13,148 bases of DNA from positions 1 through 13,148 of the forward strand of contig CALQJV010000005.1 of NCBI GenBank assembly GCA_943330985.1, read 5' to 3'. The notes beneath the pieces were generated by a model. It saw only the letters and a list, made by a program, of their open reading frames with translations, was not told the DNA's origin and ran no database searches. Both the position numbers and the translations under genes were made by a program. Numbering within the stretch: the stretch's first letter is position 1; each line of letters begins with the position of its first letter. Positions 1 through 7,752 of the stretch are shown here, piece by piece. This DNA is from Chitinophaga pinensis. Its GTDB lineage: Bacteria > Bacteroidota > Bacteroidia > M30B66.

Positions 1-341
1 ATGTATTTCGCGCACTGCACACATCATTGCTTCAAGGAAAAATTTCATTATTCAAAATAATCCTTATTGCTGCTTTGAATATCTGATAAATCTGAGTAGA
101 TGCTAATTATTAAATTTGGGGTTTTCATCTAAATAGTTATTGTGATTATTACCTCTAAGATGGAAACCCTTTTTTTATTTTGATACACACTTTTATGGAC
201 AGTATCGATATCGGCTAAAATAGGGGCATTTACTTGTTTTCAATACTTAAAATATGCTAAATCAAAAAAAAACATTGAGTCATATTCAAACACTCATTAA
301 TTATAACCACACAAAGGGTTAGTCTTTATTTGCTATCTTCG

Positions 342-351
342 TTTTCGAAAA
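342..351. promoter_or_regulatory. Palindrome TTTTCGAAAA, possible operator
   Basis: A perfect 10-base palindrome lies just upstream of the candidate -7 box of the operon. With a small insertion allowed, the symmetry extends to TCGT on the left (339-342) and ACGA on the right (354-357). Its position around the expected -33 region would suit a repressor or activator site. That role is inference, since AT-rich DNA produces short palindromes often. Confidence 0.25.
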
Positions 352-363
352 ATACGACCTTGG

Positions 364-371
364 TATTTTTG
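364..371 (+). promoter_or_regulatory. Candidate -7 box TATTTTTG of the pyrimidine operon
   Basis: TATTTTTG fits the Bacteroidota -7 consensus TAnnTTTG exactly. Transcription would start near base 378 and leave a leader of roughly 90 bases before the first gene. No clean TTTG -33 element sits 19 to 21 bases upstream; the nearest are TTCG-type matches. A second, weaker match, TATCTTCG, lies at 334-341. I found no TAnnTTTG match in the spacers between the eight genes, which agrees with one transcript from this region. Confidence 0.35.
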
Positions 372-469
372 AATTGATTATCAGTTAATTCCTATTTTTT
401 TAATAGTGAAATTACGGAATTGATTCATAATCTCTTATCATTGAATGAGGAACAATTTTATAAGAAAAA

Positions 470-1942
470 ATGGAAACGCTAACTATGAAATACCCTGAAG
501 TAAAAAACTATATTGGTGGAAATGCAACATCAAGCAAAAGCAGTAAATTCTTAGATGTAATTTCTCCTCTCGATGGATCGTTGCTTTCAAGGGTACCCCT
601 TTCTTCAAAAGAAGATTTAAACGAAGCCGTAAATGCTGCTAAAAAAGCATTCGAAACTTGGTCGAAAACATCCATCAAAGAGCGTGTACAGATATTTTAT
701 CGTTACAGAACATTGCTCGAAAAAAACATGATGGAATTATCGCTTTTGGTACAAGAAGAAAATGGGAAAACCCTCAGTGAAGCGCGAGCTGAAGTTGAAA
801 AAAGTATTGAACTTACCGAGTTTGCATGTTCACTTCCGCAATTAATTGGCGGCGAAATTCTTGAAGTCAGCAAAGGTGTTGAATGCCGTACCGACTATTA
901 TCCAATCGGCGTTGTTGCTTCCATTGTTCCGTTTAATTTCCCGAGTATGGTTCCCAATTGGACTATTCCCAATGCAATAGCTCTTGGAAATACGATGATT
1001 TTAAAACCATCCGAAACAGTTCCCTTGAGTTCAATTCGAATTTTAGAATTATTAAAAGAAGCGGGCTTACCCGACGGTGTTTTAAATATCGTGAATGGTG
1101 ACCGTGAAATAGTAGAAGCCATTTGCGATCACCCAGGTATTGAAGCGGTATCGTTTGTTGGTTCAACCAAAGTGGCCAAAATTGTTTATGCGAGGGCCTC
1201 GGCGAGTTTCAAACGGGTTTTGGCTTTGGGTGGTGCAAAAAATCACTTGCTCGTTTTGCCTGATGCCGATCCAATGATGACGGCTTCAAACGTTACGGCT
1301 TCTATGTCGGGATGTGCGGGACAACGCTGTATGGCAGCATCGGCGATGGTTGCCGTTGGAAATGTAGATGCAATCATCAATCAAATATGTGTCGAAGCCC
1401 GCAACATTATTCCAGGCGATCAATTGGGCGCTGTCATTTCGAAAGAAGCGAAAGTGCGTATCGAAAAATACATCACCGAAGCGGAAAGTCAAGGTGCGAA
1501 AATTCTGGTTGACGGACGGAACGCTGTTGTTAAAGGCAAGGAAGATGGCTTTTATGTAGGTCCAACCGTTATCGATTTTGTAACGCCCGAAATGAGTGTT
1601 GCCAAAGAAGAGATTTTCGGTCCGGTTATCTCCATTATTCGTGCATCCAACGTGGACGAAGCGCTCGCCATTGAAAATGCAAATCCTTATGGAAATGCGG
1701 CAGCTGTTTTTACCCAAAATGGTGGAATGGCACGTTACATTATTGAACGAGCAAGTGCCGGGATGATTGGAGTCAACATTGGTGTTCCTGTTCCGAGAGA
1801 ACCTTTTTCATTCGGAGGATGGAATGATTCAAAATTTGGTGTTGGCGATTTAACTGGTAAAAGTTCGATCGAGTTTTGGACGAAACTGAAAAAAACAACC
1901 ACCAAATGGAACGCTGAAGCCAAAACAAACTGGATGAGTTAA
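470..1942 (+). CDS. mmsA: CoA-acylating (methyl)malonate-semialdehyde dehydrogenase
   Basis: A 490-residue aldehyde dehydrogenase superfamily protein, the usual length for the MMSDH branch. It should convert malonate semialdehyde to acetyl-CoA, or methylmalonate semialdehyde to propionyl-CoA, with NAD+ and CoA and loss of CO2. The catalytic cysteine is Cys287 in GCAGQRCMA, the signature form of this branch. PFNFPSM (154-160) and GSTKVAK (231-237) belong to the NAD-binding fold, and EEIFGPV (380-386) carries the conserved cofactor glutamate. The general-base glutamate of hydrolytic ALDHs is absent: the matching stretch reads LALGGAKNH (251-259), as expected for a CoA-dependent enzyme. In this operon it finishes beta-alanine breakdown. 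An alternative in-frame start at 485 (MKYPEV) would remove five residues; neither start has a Shine-Dalgarno. Known relatives also serve in valine or inositol catabolism (mmsA/iolA), but the neighbours point to pyrimidines. Confidence 0.9.
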   Translation: METLTMKYPEVKNYIGGNATSSKSSKFLDVISPLDGSLLSRVPLSSKEDLNEAVNAAKKAFETWSKTSIKERVQIFYRYRTLLEKNMMELSLLVQEENGKTLSEARAEVEKSIELTEFACSLPQLIGGEILEVSKGVECRTDYYPIGVVASIVPFNFPSMVPNWTIPNAIALGNTMILKPSETVPLSSIRILELLKEAGLPDGVLNIVNGDREIVEAICDHPGIEAVSFVGSTKVAKIVYARASASFKRVLALGGAKNHLLVLPDADPMMTASNVTASMSGCAGQRCMAASAMVAVGNVDAIINQICVEARNIIPGDQLGAVISKEAKVRIEKYITEAESQGAKILVDGRNAVVKGKEDGFYVGPTVIDFVTPEMSVAKEEIFGPVISIIRASNVDEALAIENANPYGNAAAVFTQNGGMARYIIERASAGMIGVNIGVPVPREPFSFGGWNDSKFGVGDLTGKSSIEFWTKLKKTTTKWNAEAKTNWMS

Positions 1943-2011
1943 TCGAACAATTTTAATTTCTAGTCATTCAAAAAATCATTTTCATTAATTAAAACATAAT
2001 ATAAAATTAGT

Positions 2012-3349
2012 ATGTCAGAAAGGGATGAAATCATTCAAAATAATCTCGACTATACCTTGTTTTCTTGGAGCAAACAAAAAGGCATTTCGCCCATTGCTGT
2101 TAAGTCAGGAAAAGGGGTTTATTTGTACGATTATGACGACAAACGTTATATCGATTTTTCGAGCGGTTTAATGAATGTAAACATTGGTCACGGACACCAA
2201 CGTGTAACCGATGCCGTTGTTAAGCAAATGCAGGAAATTAGCTATGTTACACCGAGTTGTGTTACAAAAGTTAGAGGTGAGCTGGGAAAGAAATTAGCCT
2301 CAATTACTCCTCCAGGATTAAATAAAACATTATTTACCGTTTGCGGCGCAACTGCCATCGACAATGCCATTAAACTGGCAAGATTGTATACGGGTCGTCA
2401 CAAAATAATTACACGTTATAGGGCTTTTCATGGTGCAAGTTATGGCGCTATGTCGGCAGGTGGCGATCCACGTAAATTGCCTGCAGATAGTCAGCAAGCG
2501 CCCAACTTTGTGCATGTGGAAGATCCGTTTTGTTACCGTTGTCCTTTTGGACAAAAGTTCGGAGCATGTCAATACGAATGCATCAGTCACATTGAGCGTG
2601 TTATTGAATTTGAAGGACCAGGAAATGTTGCAGCTATATTGATGGAAGGCGAAAGTGGAAGTAGCGGCTGCATTAAATACCCAGTTGGATATTTCAAAAA
2701 ACTTCGCGCAATTTGTGATAAGCACGGAATTCTATTAATTGTGGATGAAGTAATGAGCGGGTTTGGAAGAACAGGTAAATGGTTTGGAATTGATAACCAT
2801 GGTGTAATTCCAGACATTATAGCCACTGCAAAAGGATTAACAGCAGGATACATTCCTTTCGGAGCGTTGATTGTGAGTGATGAAATTGCAGCCTATTACG
2901 ACGAGCGACCATTAATGCTAGGACTTACATATTCTGCCCATGCGGTGGCTTGTGCAGCTGCGCTCGAAGTCTTGCACATTTATGAAGATGAAGATTTGAT
3001 TTCCAATGCTGCGGAAATGGGTAAATACATAGATTCGAAAGTGGAAGCCATGAAGGCTATTCATCCATCAATCGGCGATTTTAGAAATACCGGTTTGCTT
3101 GGATGCATTGAATTGGTTAAAAACAAAACCACCAAAGAGCCAATGGCGCCATTCAATGCGAAGCCCGAAGAGATGGTTATTATGAATCAGGTGGCCGCTA
3201 AAATTAAAGAGTTGGGAATGTACACGTTTGTGCGTTGGAATTACATTTTTATAGCACCGCCACTTTGTATTACAAAAGAACAAGTGGATGAAGGATTAGC
3301 GATCATTTCGAAATCGATTGCTATTGCCGATCAATATGTAACCAATTGA
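2012..3349 (+). CDS. Class III aminotransferase, probable beta-alanine aminotransferase
   Basis: A 445-residue PLP-dependent, fold-type I class III (omega) aminotransferase. Lys274 in IIATAKGLTAG is the predicted Schiff-base lysine, and Asp245 in LLIVDEVMSGFGRTG the residue that contacts the PLP pyridine nitrogen. CGATAIDNAIKLAR (111-124) matches the phosphate-binding region. The likely reaction is beta-alanine (or beta-aminoisobutyrate) plus an oxo acid to malonate (or methylmalonate) semialdehyde. The acceptor, pyruvate or 2-oxoglutarate, cannot be read from the sequence. The substrate is inferred from position: the preceding gene consumes the product, and the amidohydrolase downstream makes the substrate. 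A four-cysteine segment, DPFCYRCPFG through CQYEC (171-190), lies in the middle; I recall a similar CYRCPF stretch in other members of this family. Taurine or GABA aminotransferase activity is possible from sequence alone. It ends 6 bases before the transporter gene. Confidence 0.85.
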   Translation: MSERDEIIQNNLDYTLFSWSKQKGISPIAVKSGKGVYLYDYDDKRYIDFSSGLMNVNIGHGHQRVTDAVVKQMQEISYVTPSCVTKVRGELGKKLASITPPGLNKTLFTVCGATAIDNAIKLARLYTGRHKIITRYRAFHGASYGAMSAGGDPRKLPADSQQAPNFVHVEDPFCYRCPFGQKFGACQYECISHIERVIEFEGPGNVAAILMEGESGSSGCIKYPVGYFKKLRAICDKHGILLIVDEVMSGFGRTGKWFGIDNHGVIPDIIATAKGLTAGYIPFGALIVSDEIAAYYDERPLMLGLTYSAHAVACAAALEVLHIYEDEDLISNAAEMGKYIDSKVEAMKAIHPSIGDFRNTGLLGCIELVKNKTTKEPMAPFNAKPEEMVIMNQVAAKIKELGMYTFVRWNYIFIAPPLCITKEQVDEGLAIISKSIAIADQYVTN

Positions 3350-3355
3350 TAAAAA

Positions 3356-4807
3356 ATGAGTGAATTAAAAACCCCCTCACCTTCGTTAATAAACGAAGAT
3401 TTAATTCCTATTCCAGCGTCTAAACGTAGTTGGAATACGTGGAATTATGCCGCACTTTGGGTAAGTATGAGTTTGTGTATTCCTACATACATGCTCGCAA
3501 GTTCACTCATTGAGGGCGGTATGAATTGGTGGCAAGCCATACTCACAATATTAATTGGAAACTCGGTGGTGCTTATTCCAATGGTTTTAAATGGTCATGC
3601 CGGAGCTAAATATGGCATTCCTTTTCCCGTTTTTGCACGAGCAAGTTTTGGTGTAATTGGCGCCAATATTCCGGCTATTTTAAGAGCCATTGTTGCTTGC
3701 GGTTGGTTCGGAATCCAAACCTGGATTGGTGGTTTTTCGCTGTATCTGATGTTTAAAATCTGGGTGCCTTCGTTAGCAACATTGCCGCGTATTTTCCCTG
3801 ATTCATTTGACTTGGAAACGGGTCCTGCCATTACGTTCTTTTTGTTTTGGCTACTCAATATGTTTGTGGTTCACAAGGGTGTTGAAAGCATAAAAAAATT
3901 GCTGGTTTTTAAAGCATTCTTCCTTCCTATTGCAGCTCTTGCACTCTTGTTTTGGGCAATTTCGGCAGGACATGGTTTGGGACCCATTCTAGCACAACCT
4001 TCTAAATTCAATTCAAATGCCGAATTCTGGCATTACTTTTTTCCTGCATTAACCGGAATGGTTGGTTATTGGGCAACGCTTTCCTTAAACATTCCCGATT
4101 TCACCCGTTATGCGAAAAGTCAACGAGCACAGATTTTAGGTCAAGCCATTGCACTCCCATCATCCATGACTTTGTTTTCTTTTATTGGCGTTGTGGTTAC
4201 ATCGGCAACTTTTATCATTTTCGGAGAAACAATCTGGGATCCATTGATTTTGGCTGGGAAATTCGAAAGCAAACTTTTGGTTTCGGTTGCCATGCTATCG
4301 GTTATGATCTCAACATTAGCAACCAATATTGCAGCAAACATTGTCAGCCCGGCCAATGATTTTTCCAATTTATCACCTTCTAAAATTAGTTTTAAAACAG
4401 GTGGATACATTACCGGAATAATTGGCTTATTAATTTTTCCTTGGAAACTTATTGCAGATCCTTCGGGATATATTTTCACTTGGCTTATTGCATACTCCAG
4501 TTTGCTTGGACCCATTGGCGGAATTATGATTGCCGATTATTACTTTTTGCGCAAACAAACGTTAATCGTTGATGAACTTTATCAAATTCAAGGGAAATAC
4601 ACGTTCAATAAAGGATTTAATTTCATGGCTATAGCGGCTTTGGTTATTGGTATCCTTCCCAATATCCCAGGATTTCTTATTCAGATTCATATACTCGAAA
4701 TAGATGCTGTTTGGACTTGGCTTGCTCAGCTATACAATTATGCTTGGTTTGTAGGATTTTTTCTATCCGGAGTCAGCTATTTGTTACTCATGCGAAATAA
4801 GAAATAA
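3356..4807 (+). CDS. NCS1-family nucleobase permease
   Basis: A 483-residue polytopic membrane protein of the nucleobase:cation symporter-1 family, about 12 hydrophobic segments, with a hydrophilic N-terminus of about 27 residues. The N-terminal NTWNYAALWVSMS (27-39) and GIPFPVFARASFG (87-99) are family signatures. Residues that bind substrate in the hydantoin transporter Mhp1 appear conserved: Trp117 and Gln121 in GWFGIQTWIGG, a tryptophan at 239 in VGYWATLSLN, and Asn324/Asn328 in TNIAANIVSPAND. The protein probably imports uracil, cytosine or thymine, driven by Na+ or H+. Hydantoin, dihydropyrimidine or allantoin are also possible, because this family mixes those substrates. The gene follows the aminotransferase by only 6 bases, so translation may be coupled. 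Inner-membrane location is expected. Confidence 0.88.
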   Translation: MSELKTPSPSLINEDLIPIPASKRSWNTWNYAALWVSMSLCIPTYMLASSLIEGGMNWWQAILTILIGNSVVLIPMVLNGHAGAKYGIPFPVFARASFGVIGANIPAILRAIVACGWFGIQTWIGGFSLYLMFKIWVPSLATLPRIFPDSFDLETGPAITFFLFWLLNMFVVHKGVESIKKLLVFKAFFLPIAALALLFWAISAGHGLGPILAQPSKFNSNAEFWHYFFPALTGMVGYWATLSLNIPDFTRYAKSQRAQILGQAIALPSSMTLFSFIGVVVTSATFIIFGETIWDPLILAGKFESKLLVSVAMLSVMISTLATNIAANIVSPANDFSNLSPSKISFKTGGYITGIIGLLIFPWKLIADPSGYIFTWLIAYSSLLGPIGGIMIADYYFLRKQTLIVDELYQIQGKYTFNKGFNFMAIAALVIGILPNIPGFLIQIHILEIDAVWTWLAQLYNYAWFVGFFLSGVSYLLLMRNKK

Positions 4808-4834
4808 TTAATTAATAATTAAATACGAAATACT

Positions 4835-5269
4835 ATGGATGATTTTATGAGAGCTGCCATTGACGAAGCTAAAATTGGTTTAAGTCAACATGGAATTCCT
4901 ATTGGAAGCGTACTTGTGAAAGATGGAAAAATTGTTGGTCGTGGGCATAACAAACGCGTTCAAGACAATGATCCTATCACACATGCCGAAATTGATTGCC
5001 TCCGAAATGCGGGACGTGTTGGCAGTTATAAGGGCACTACGTTATATTCTACTTTAATGCCATGTTATTTGTGTGCAGGTGCTGTTGTTCAATTTGGTAT
5101 AAAGAAAGTGTATGCTGGTGAGTCTGCGACTTTTCCGGGTGCAAAGGCATTCATGGAATCGCATGGTGTTGAAGTAATCGATCTCAATAATGATGAATGT
5201 ATTCAAATGATGAACTCATTTATTGAAACAAATCCAACACTTTGGAATGAGGATATTGGAGAATTATAA
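4835..5269 (+). CDS. Cytosine deaminase, yeast FCY1-like zinc enzyme
   Basis: A 144-residue member of the CMP/dCMP-type zinc deaminase superfamily. Zinc ligands are His50 in THAEID and Cys77/Cys80 in MPCYLC, with Glu52 as the proton shuttle. It resembles yeast cytosine deaminase (FCY1, 158 residues) along its full length. PIGSVLVKDGKIVGRGHNKR (22-41) matches the N-terminal part, including Asn39 for FCY1 Asn51. NAGRVGSYKGTTLYSTLMPC (58-77) matches the centre. The C-terminal lid PTLWNEDIGE (134-143) supplies Trp137 and Asp140 for Trp152 and Asp155. The expected reaction is cytosine to uracil plus ammonia in the cytoplasm, feeding the PreTA step. TadA and guanine deaminases share the zinc motifs but lack this lid. 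It is unrelated to the amidohydrolase-fold CodA of E. coli. Numbering of FCY1 is from memory. Confidence 0.88.
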   Translation: MDDFMRAAIDEAKIGLSQHGIPIGSVLVKDGKIVGRGHNKRVQDNDPITHAEIDCLRNAGRVGSYKGTTLYSTLMPCYLCAGAVVQFGIKKVYAGESATFPGAKAFMESHGVEVIDLNNDECIQMMNSFIETNPTLWNEDIGEL

Positions 5270-5289
5270 TAGTGATAAATTGAATTAAT

Positions 5290-5330
5290 CTGAATAATTA
5301 ATTTTTCTAATTCACAAGAAACATTTTTTT
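5290..5330 (+). repeat. Spacer motif copy upstream of dihydropyrimidinase
   Basis: This stretch begins CTGAATAATTA (5290-5300) and ends GAAACATTTTTTT (5318-5330). The spacer before preT begins and ends the same way (7699-7709 and 7726-7740), although only the preT copy is a good inverted repeat. It lies 20 to 60 bases before the start codon at 5350. The shared sequence is directly visible; its role is unknown. Confidence 0.4.
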
Positions 5331-5349
5331 ATAATACACATTTGAAAAT

Positions 5350-6729
5350 ATGTCTTTGCTAATAAAAAATGGAAGGATTGTTACGGCTTCCGACGACTAC
5401 ATTGCGGATATTTATATTGAAGATGATAAAATTGTAGCTATTGGGAAGAATCTTTCCATGAAAGCTGATGAGGTTCTGAATGCTGAAAATAAATTGGTAA
5501 TTCCAGGTGGAATCGACCCGCATGTGCATCTCGATATGCCTTTTATGGGAACATATTCGAGCGATAATTACGAATCGGGAACTCGAGCGGCATTATTTGG
5601 TGGCACAACCATGGTCATCGATTTTATACTTCAAACGCAAGGGAAATCGCTCCACTCCGCATTGAATGAATGGAAATCGCGTTCCGACGGAAATGCTCTT
5701 GGCGACTATTCGTTTCACATGGCCGTGACCGATTTCAATGAAGAAACGAAAGCTGAAATTAAATCGCTTATTGAAGAAGAAGGCATTACTTCCTTTAAAA
5801 CATTTATGGCGTATAAAGGAGCTTTAATGATTGACGACCGTCAGATGGTGGGCTTGATGAACGAGGTGAAAAAGCAGGGCGGCATGGTTACTACTCATGC
5901 AACCAATGGCGACATGATTGATTATTTGGTTGACAAACACAAATCCGAAGGAAAACTTTCTCCATTATATCATTATATTTCTCAACCCGAAATTACGGAA
6001 TCTGAAGCCACCGGAAGATTTGCCGATATGGCTTATCATACTGGCGTTCCTGCATACATTGTTCATTTAACCTGCGAAGGTGCGCTCAATCATATTAGAG
6101 ATGCTGCAAAACGAAATCAAAAAGTGTATGTAGAAACCTGCATTCAATATTTAGTTCTCGATGCATCGCTTTATGACAAAGGATTTGAATCGGCTAAATG
6201 GGTAATGAGTCCTCCGCTTCGTGAGAAGAAAGATCAAGAAACTTTATGGGCTGGAATTAATCAGGGAATGGTTCAAATTGTTGCGACCGATCATTGCCCC
6301 TTTTTATGGAAACAAAAGGAAATGGGCTTAAATGATTTTTCTAAAATCCCGAATGGGCATCCTGCAATTGAACACCGAATGGAATTGTTGTTTTCGGAAG
6401 GCGTTGCAAAAGGACGAATCAGCTTAAATAAATTTGTAGAAGTAACCTCGACCAATGTTGCGAAAATATTTGGAATGTATCCTCAAAAAGGATGCATAGC
6501 TGTTGGTTCTGATGCCGATATTGTTATTTTCGATCCCAGCGAAAAACATATAATTTCTGTAAATAATCACCACATGAATTGCGATTACTCTGCATATGAA
6601 GGATGGGAGCTTGTTGGAAAATGCAAAACAATTATATTGCGAGGTAAAATTGCTGTTGATGATAATAAATTGCTTGTAGAAAAAGGATATGGTAAATTTA
6701 TTAAGCGCAATAAGTCAACGCGTGTTTAA
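5350..6729 (+). CDS. hydA: Dihydropyrimidinase (D-hydantoinase family)
   Basis: A 459-residue cyclic amidohydrolase with the TIM-barrel metal centre complete. His58 and His60 lie in GIDPHVHLDMP, Lys150 (carboxylated bridging lysine) in TSFKTFMAYKG, His183 in TTHATNGD, His239 in YIVHLTCEGAL and Asp314 in VATDHCPF. Tyr155, which stabilises the transition state in D-hydantoinases, is also present. These numbers almost coincide with those of characterised bacterial D-hydantoinases, and length is typical. The reaction is hydrolysis of 5,6-dihydrouracil or dihydrothymine to N-carbamoyl-beta-alanine or N-carbamoyl-beta-aminoisobutyrate, in the cytoplasm, usually as a homotetramer with two Zn2+ per subunit. 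It sits directly before the gene for the next step. Allantoinase or dihydroorotase is less likely, given the close D-hydantoinase match and the neighbours. Confidence 0.93.
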   Translation: MSLLIKNGRIVTASDDYIADIYIEDDKIVAIGKNLSMKADEVLNAENKLVIPGGIDPHVHLDMPFMGTYSSDNYESGTRAALFGGTTMVIDFILQTQGKSLHSALNEWKSRSDGNALGDYSFHMAVTDFNEETKAEIKSLIEEEGITSFKTFMAYKGALMIDDRQMVGLMNEVKKQGGMVTTHATNGDMIDYLVDKHKSEGKLSPLYHYISQPEITESEATGRFADMAYHTGVPAYIVHLTCEGALNHIRDAAKRNQKVYVETCIQYLVLDASLYDKGFESAKWVMSPPLREKKDQETLWAGINQGMVQIVATDHCPFLWKQKEMGLNDFSKIPNGHPAIEHRMELLFSEGVAKGRISLNKFVEVTSTNVAKIFGMYPQKGCIAVGSDADIVIFDPSEKHIISVNNHHMNCDYSAYEGWELVGKCKTIILRGKIAVDDNKLLVEKGYGKFIKRNKSTRV

Positions 6730-6803
6730 AATAATTCCATTGCCAATTAATGAAGAATTAAATAATTAAAACATTTAGAAATCCTTAAAAACTAAAAAAA
6801 ACA

Positions 6804-7670
6804 ATGTCAAGAATTATAAAATCAGGATTAATCCAAATGAGTCTTCCAATGACAGAAGGCGAAGGTAGCATTCAAGAAATTTGCAATGCAATGATCCAAA
6901 AGCACATCCCGTTTATAGAAGAGGCTGGAAAGAAAGGAGTTCAAATTCTTTGTCTTCAGGAAATTTTCAATACACCTTATTTTTGTCCGGGGCAAGATAA
7001 AAAATGGTACGAATCGGCCGAAAGCGTTCCCGGACCAACGACCGATTTAATCGCAACGTATGCCAAGAAATACAACATGGTTATTATTGTTCCGATTTAC
7101 GAAAAAGAACAAGCAGGCGTATTATACAACACCGCTGCAGTCATTGATGCAGATGGAACATACTTAGGTAAATACCGCAAAAATCACATTCCACATACAT
7201 CGGGTTTTTGGGAAAAGTTTTTCTTTAAACCGGGCAATTTGGGGTATCCTGTTTTTCAAACCAAATATGCTAAAATCGGCGTTTATATTTGTTACGATCG
7301 TCATTTTCCTGATGGTGCAAGATGTTTAGGATTGAACGGTGCTGAAATCGTTTACAATCCATCTGCAACTGTTGCCGGATTGTCGCAATATTTATGGAAA
7401 CTCGAACAACCAGCTCACGCCGCTGCAAATGGTTATTTCATGGGGTGTATCAATCGTGTTGGAGAAGAGAAACCATGGAATCTAGGTCGTTTTTATGGAA
7501 GTTCGTATTTTGTAGATCCTCGTGGACAAATTTTCGCTTGTGCTTCCGAAGACAAAGATGAATTGCTCATTGCCGATTTCGATTTAGATATGATTGAAGA
7601 AGTGCGTTCTACTTGGCAGTTTTTTAGAGATCGTCGTCCCGAAACATACGGTAAGCTTACCGAATTATAA
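6804..7670 (+). CDS. Beta-ureidopropionase (N-carbamoyl-beta-alanine amidohydrolase)
   Basis: A 288-residue nitrilase-superfamily (carbon-nitrogen hydrolase) enzyme. The catalytic triad is Glu53 in CLQEIFNTPYF, Lys126 in YRKNHIPH and Cys163 in GVYICYDRHFPDGAR. Several stretches match the animal beta-ureidopropionase closely: GNLGYPVFQT (144-153), NPSATVAGLSQYLW (185-198), CINRVG (215-220) and FYGSSY (230-235). It should hydrolyse N-carbamoyl-beta-alanine to beta-alanine, CO2 and ammonia, and the methylated analogue from thymine likewise. It lacks the roughly 100-residue extra length of the animal enzyme. N-carbamoylputrescine amidase (AguB) has a similar size and fold, but the motifs above and the flanking pyrimidine genes favour beta-ureidopropionase. 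Confidence 0.9.
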   Translation: MSRIIKSGLIQMSLPMTEGEGSIQEICNAMIQKHIPFIEEAGKKGVQILCLQEIFNTPYFCPGQDKKWYESAESVPGPTTDLIATYAKKYNMVIIVPIYEKEQAGVLYNTAAVIDADGTYLGKYRKNHIPHTSGFWEKFFFKPGNLGYPVFQTKYAKIGVYICYDRHFPDGARCLGLNGAEIVYNPSATVAGLSQYLWKLEQPAHAAANGYFMGCINRVGEEKPWNLGRFYGSSYFVDPRGQIFACASEDKDELLIADFDLDMIEEVRSTWQFFRDRRPETYGKLTEL

Positions 7671-7696
7671 TTTTAAAAATTCGTGTTTTAATTTAA

Positions 7697-7729
7697 TTCT
7701 GAATAATTATTCATTTAATTATTCAGAAA
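7697..7729 (+). promoter_or_regulatory. 13-bp stem-loop with T tract between beta-ureidopropionase and preT
   Basis: TTCTGAATAATTA (7697-7709) and TAATTATTCAGAA (7716-7728) are perfect inverted repeats around the 6-base loop TTCATT. Four bases on, a run of eight T follows at 7733-7740. It resembles an intrinsic terminator, but the stem has only two G-C pairs and the gene for the next subunit starts 25 bases after it. An attenuating or RNA-processing element is therefore as likely as a terminator. Confidence 0.5.
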
Positions 7730-7752
7730 ACATTTTTTTTCAATCCAGTAAA

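Larger units (their letters stand above)
1..469. other. Non-coding upstream region of the pyrimidine operon
   Basis: No convincing gene is visible in this AT-rich stretch. I see no tRNA, rRNA, mobile element or CRISPR repeat. The right-hand 150 bases probably hold the operon promoter and possible operator sequences, listed separately. At the far left, the minus strand is open from an ATG at 48-46 to the window edge (16 codons, beginning MKFFLEAMM). This could be the start of a divergent gene cut by the window, but it is too short to judge. A direct repeat, GAATTGATT, occurs at 371-379 and 417-425. Confidence 0.6.

Noticed and set aside
1..48. Minus-strand open frame of 16 codons running off the left edge
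   Set aside because: Its start is plausible for a divergent gene, but 16 codons without a recognisable motif or clear promoter are not enough to call it.
1286..1717. 143-codon minus-strand open frame inside the dehydrogenase gene
   Set aside because: It lies entirely opposite a gene with intact catalytic motifs, and its translation shows no domain or plausible composition.
7594..7752. Upstream extension of preT by 53 codons
   Set aside because: It overlaps the end of the beta-ureidopropionase gene, runs through the stem-loop spacer, and encodes low-complexity Asn/Phe/Ser-rich sequence not expected in PreT. The start at 7753 fits the family.
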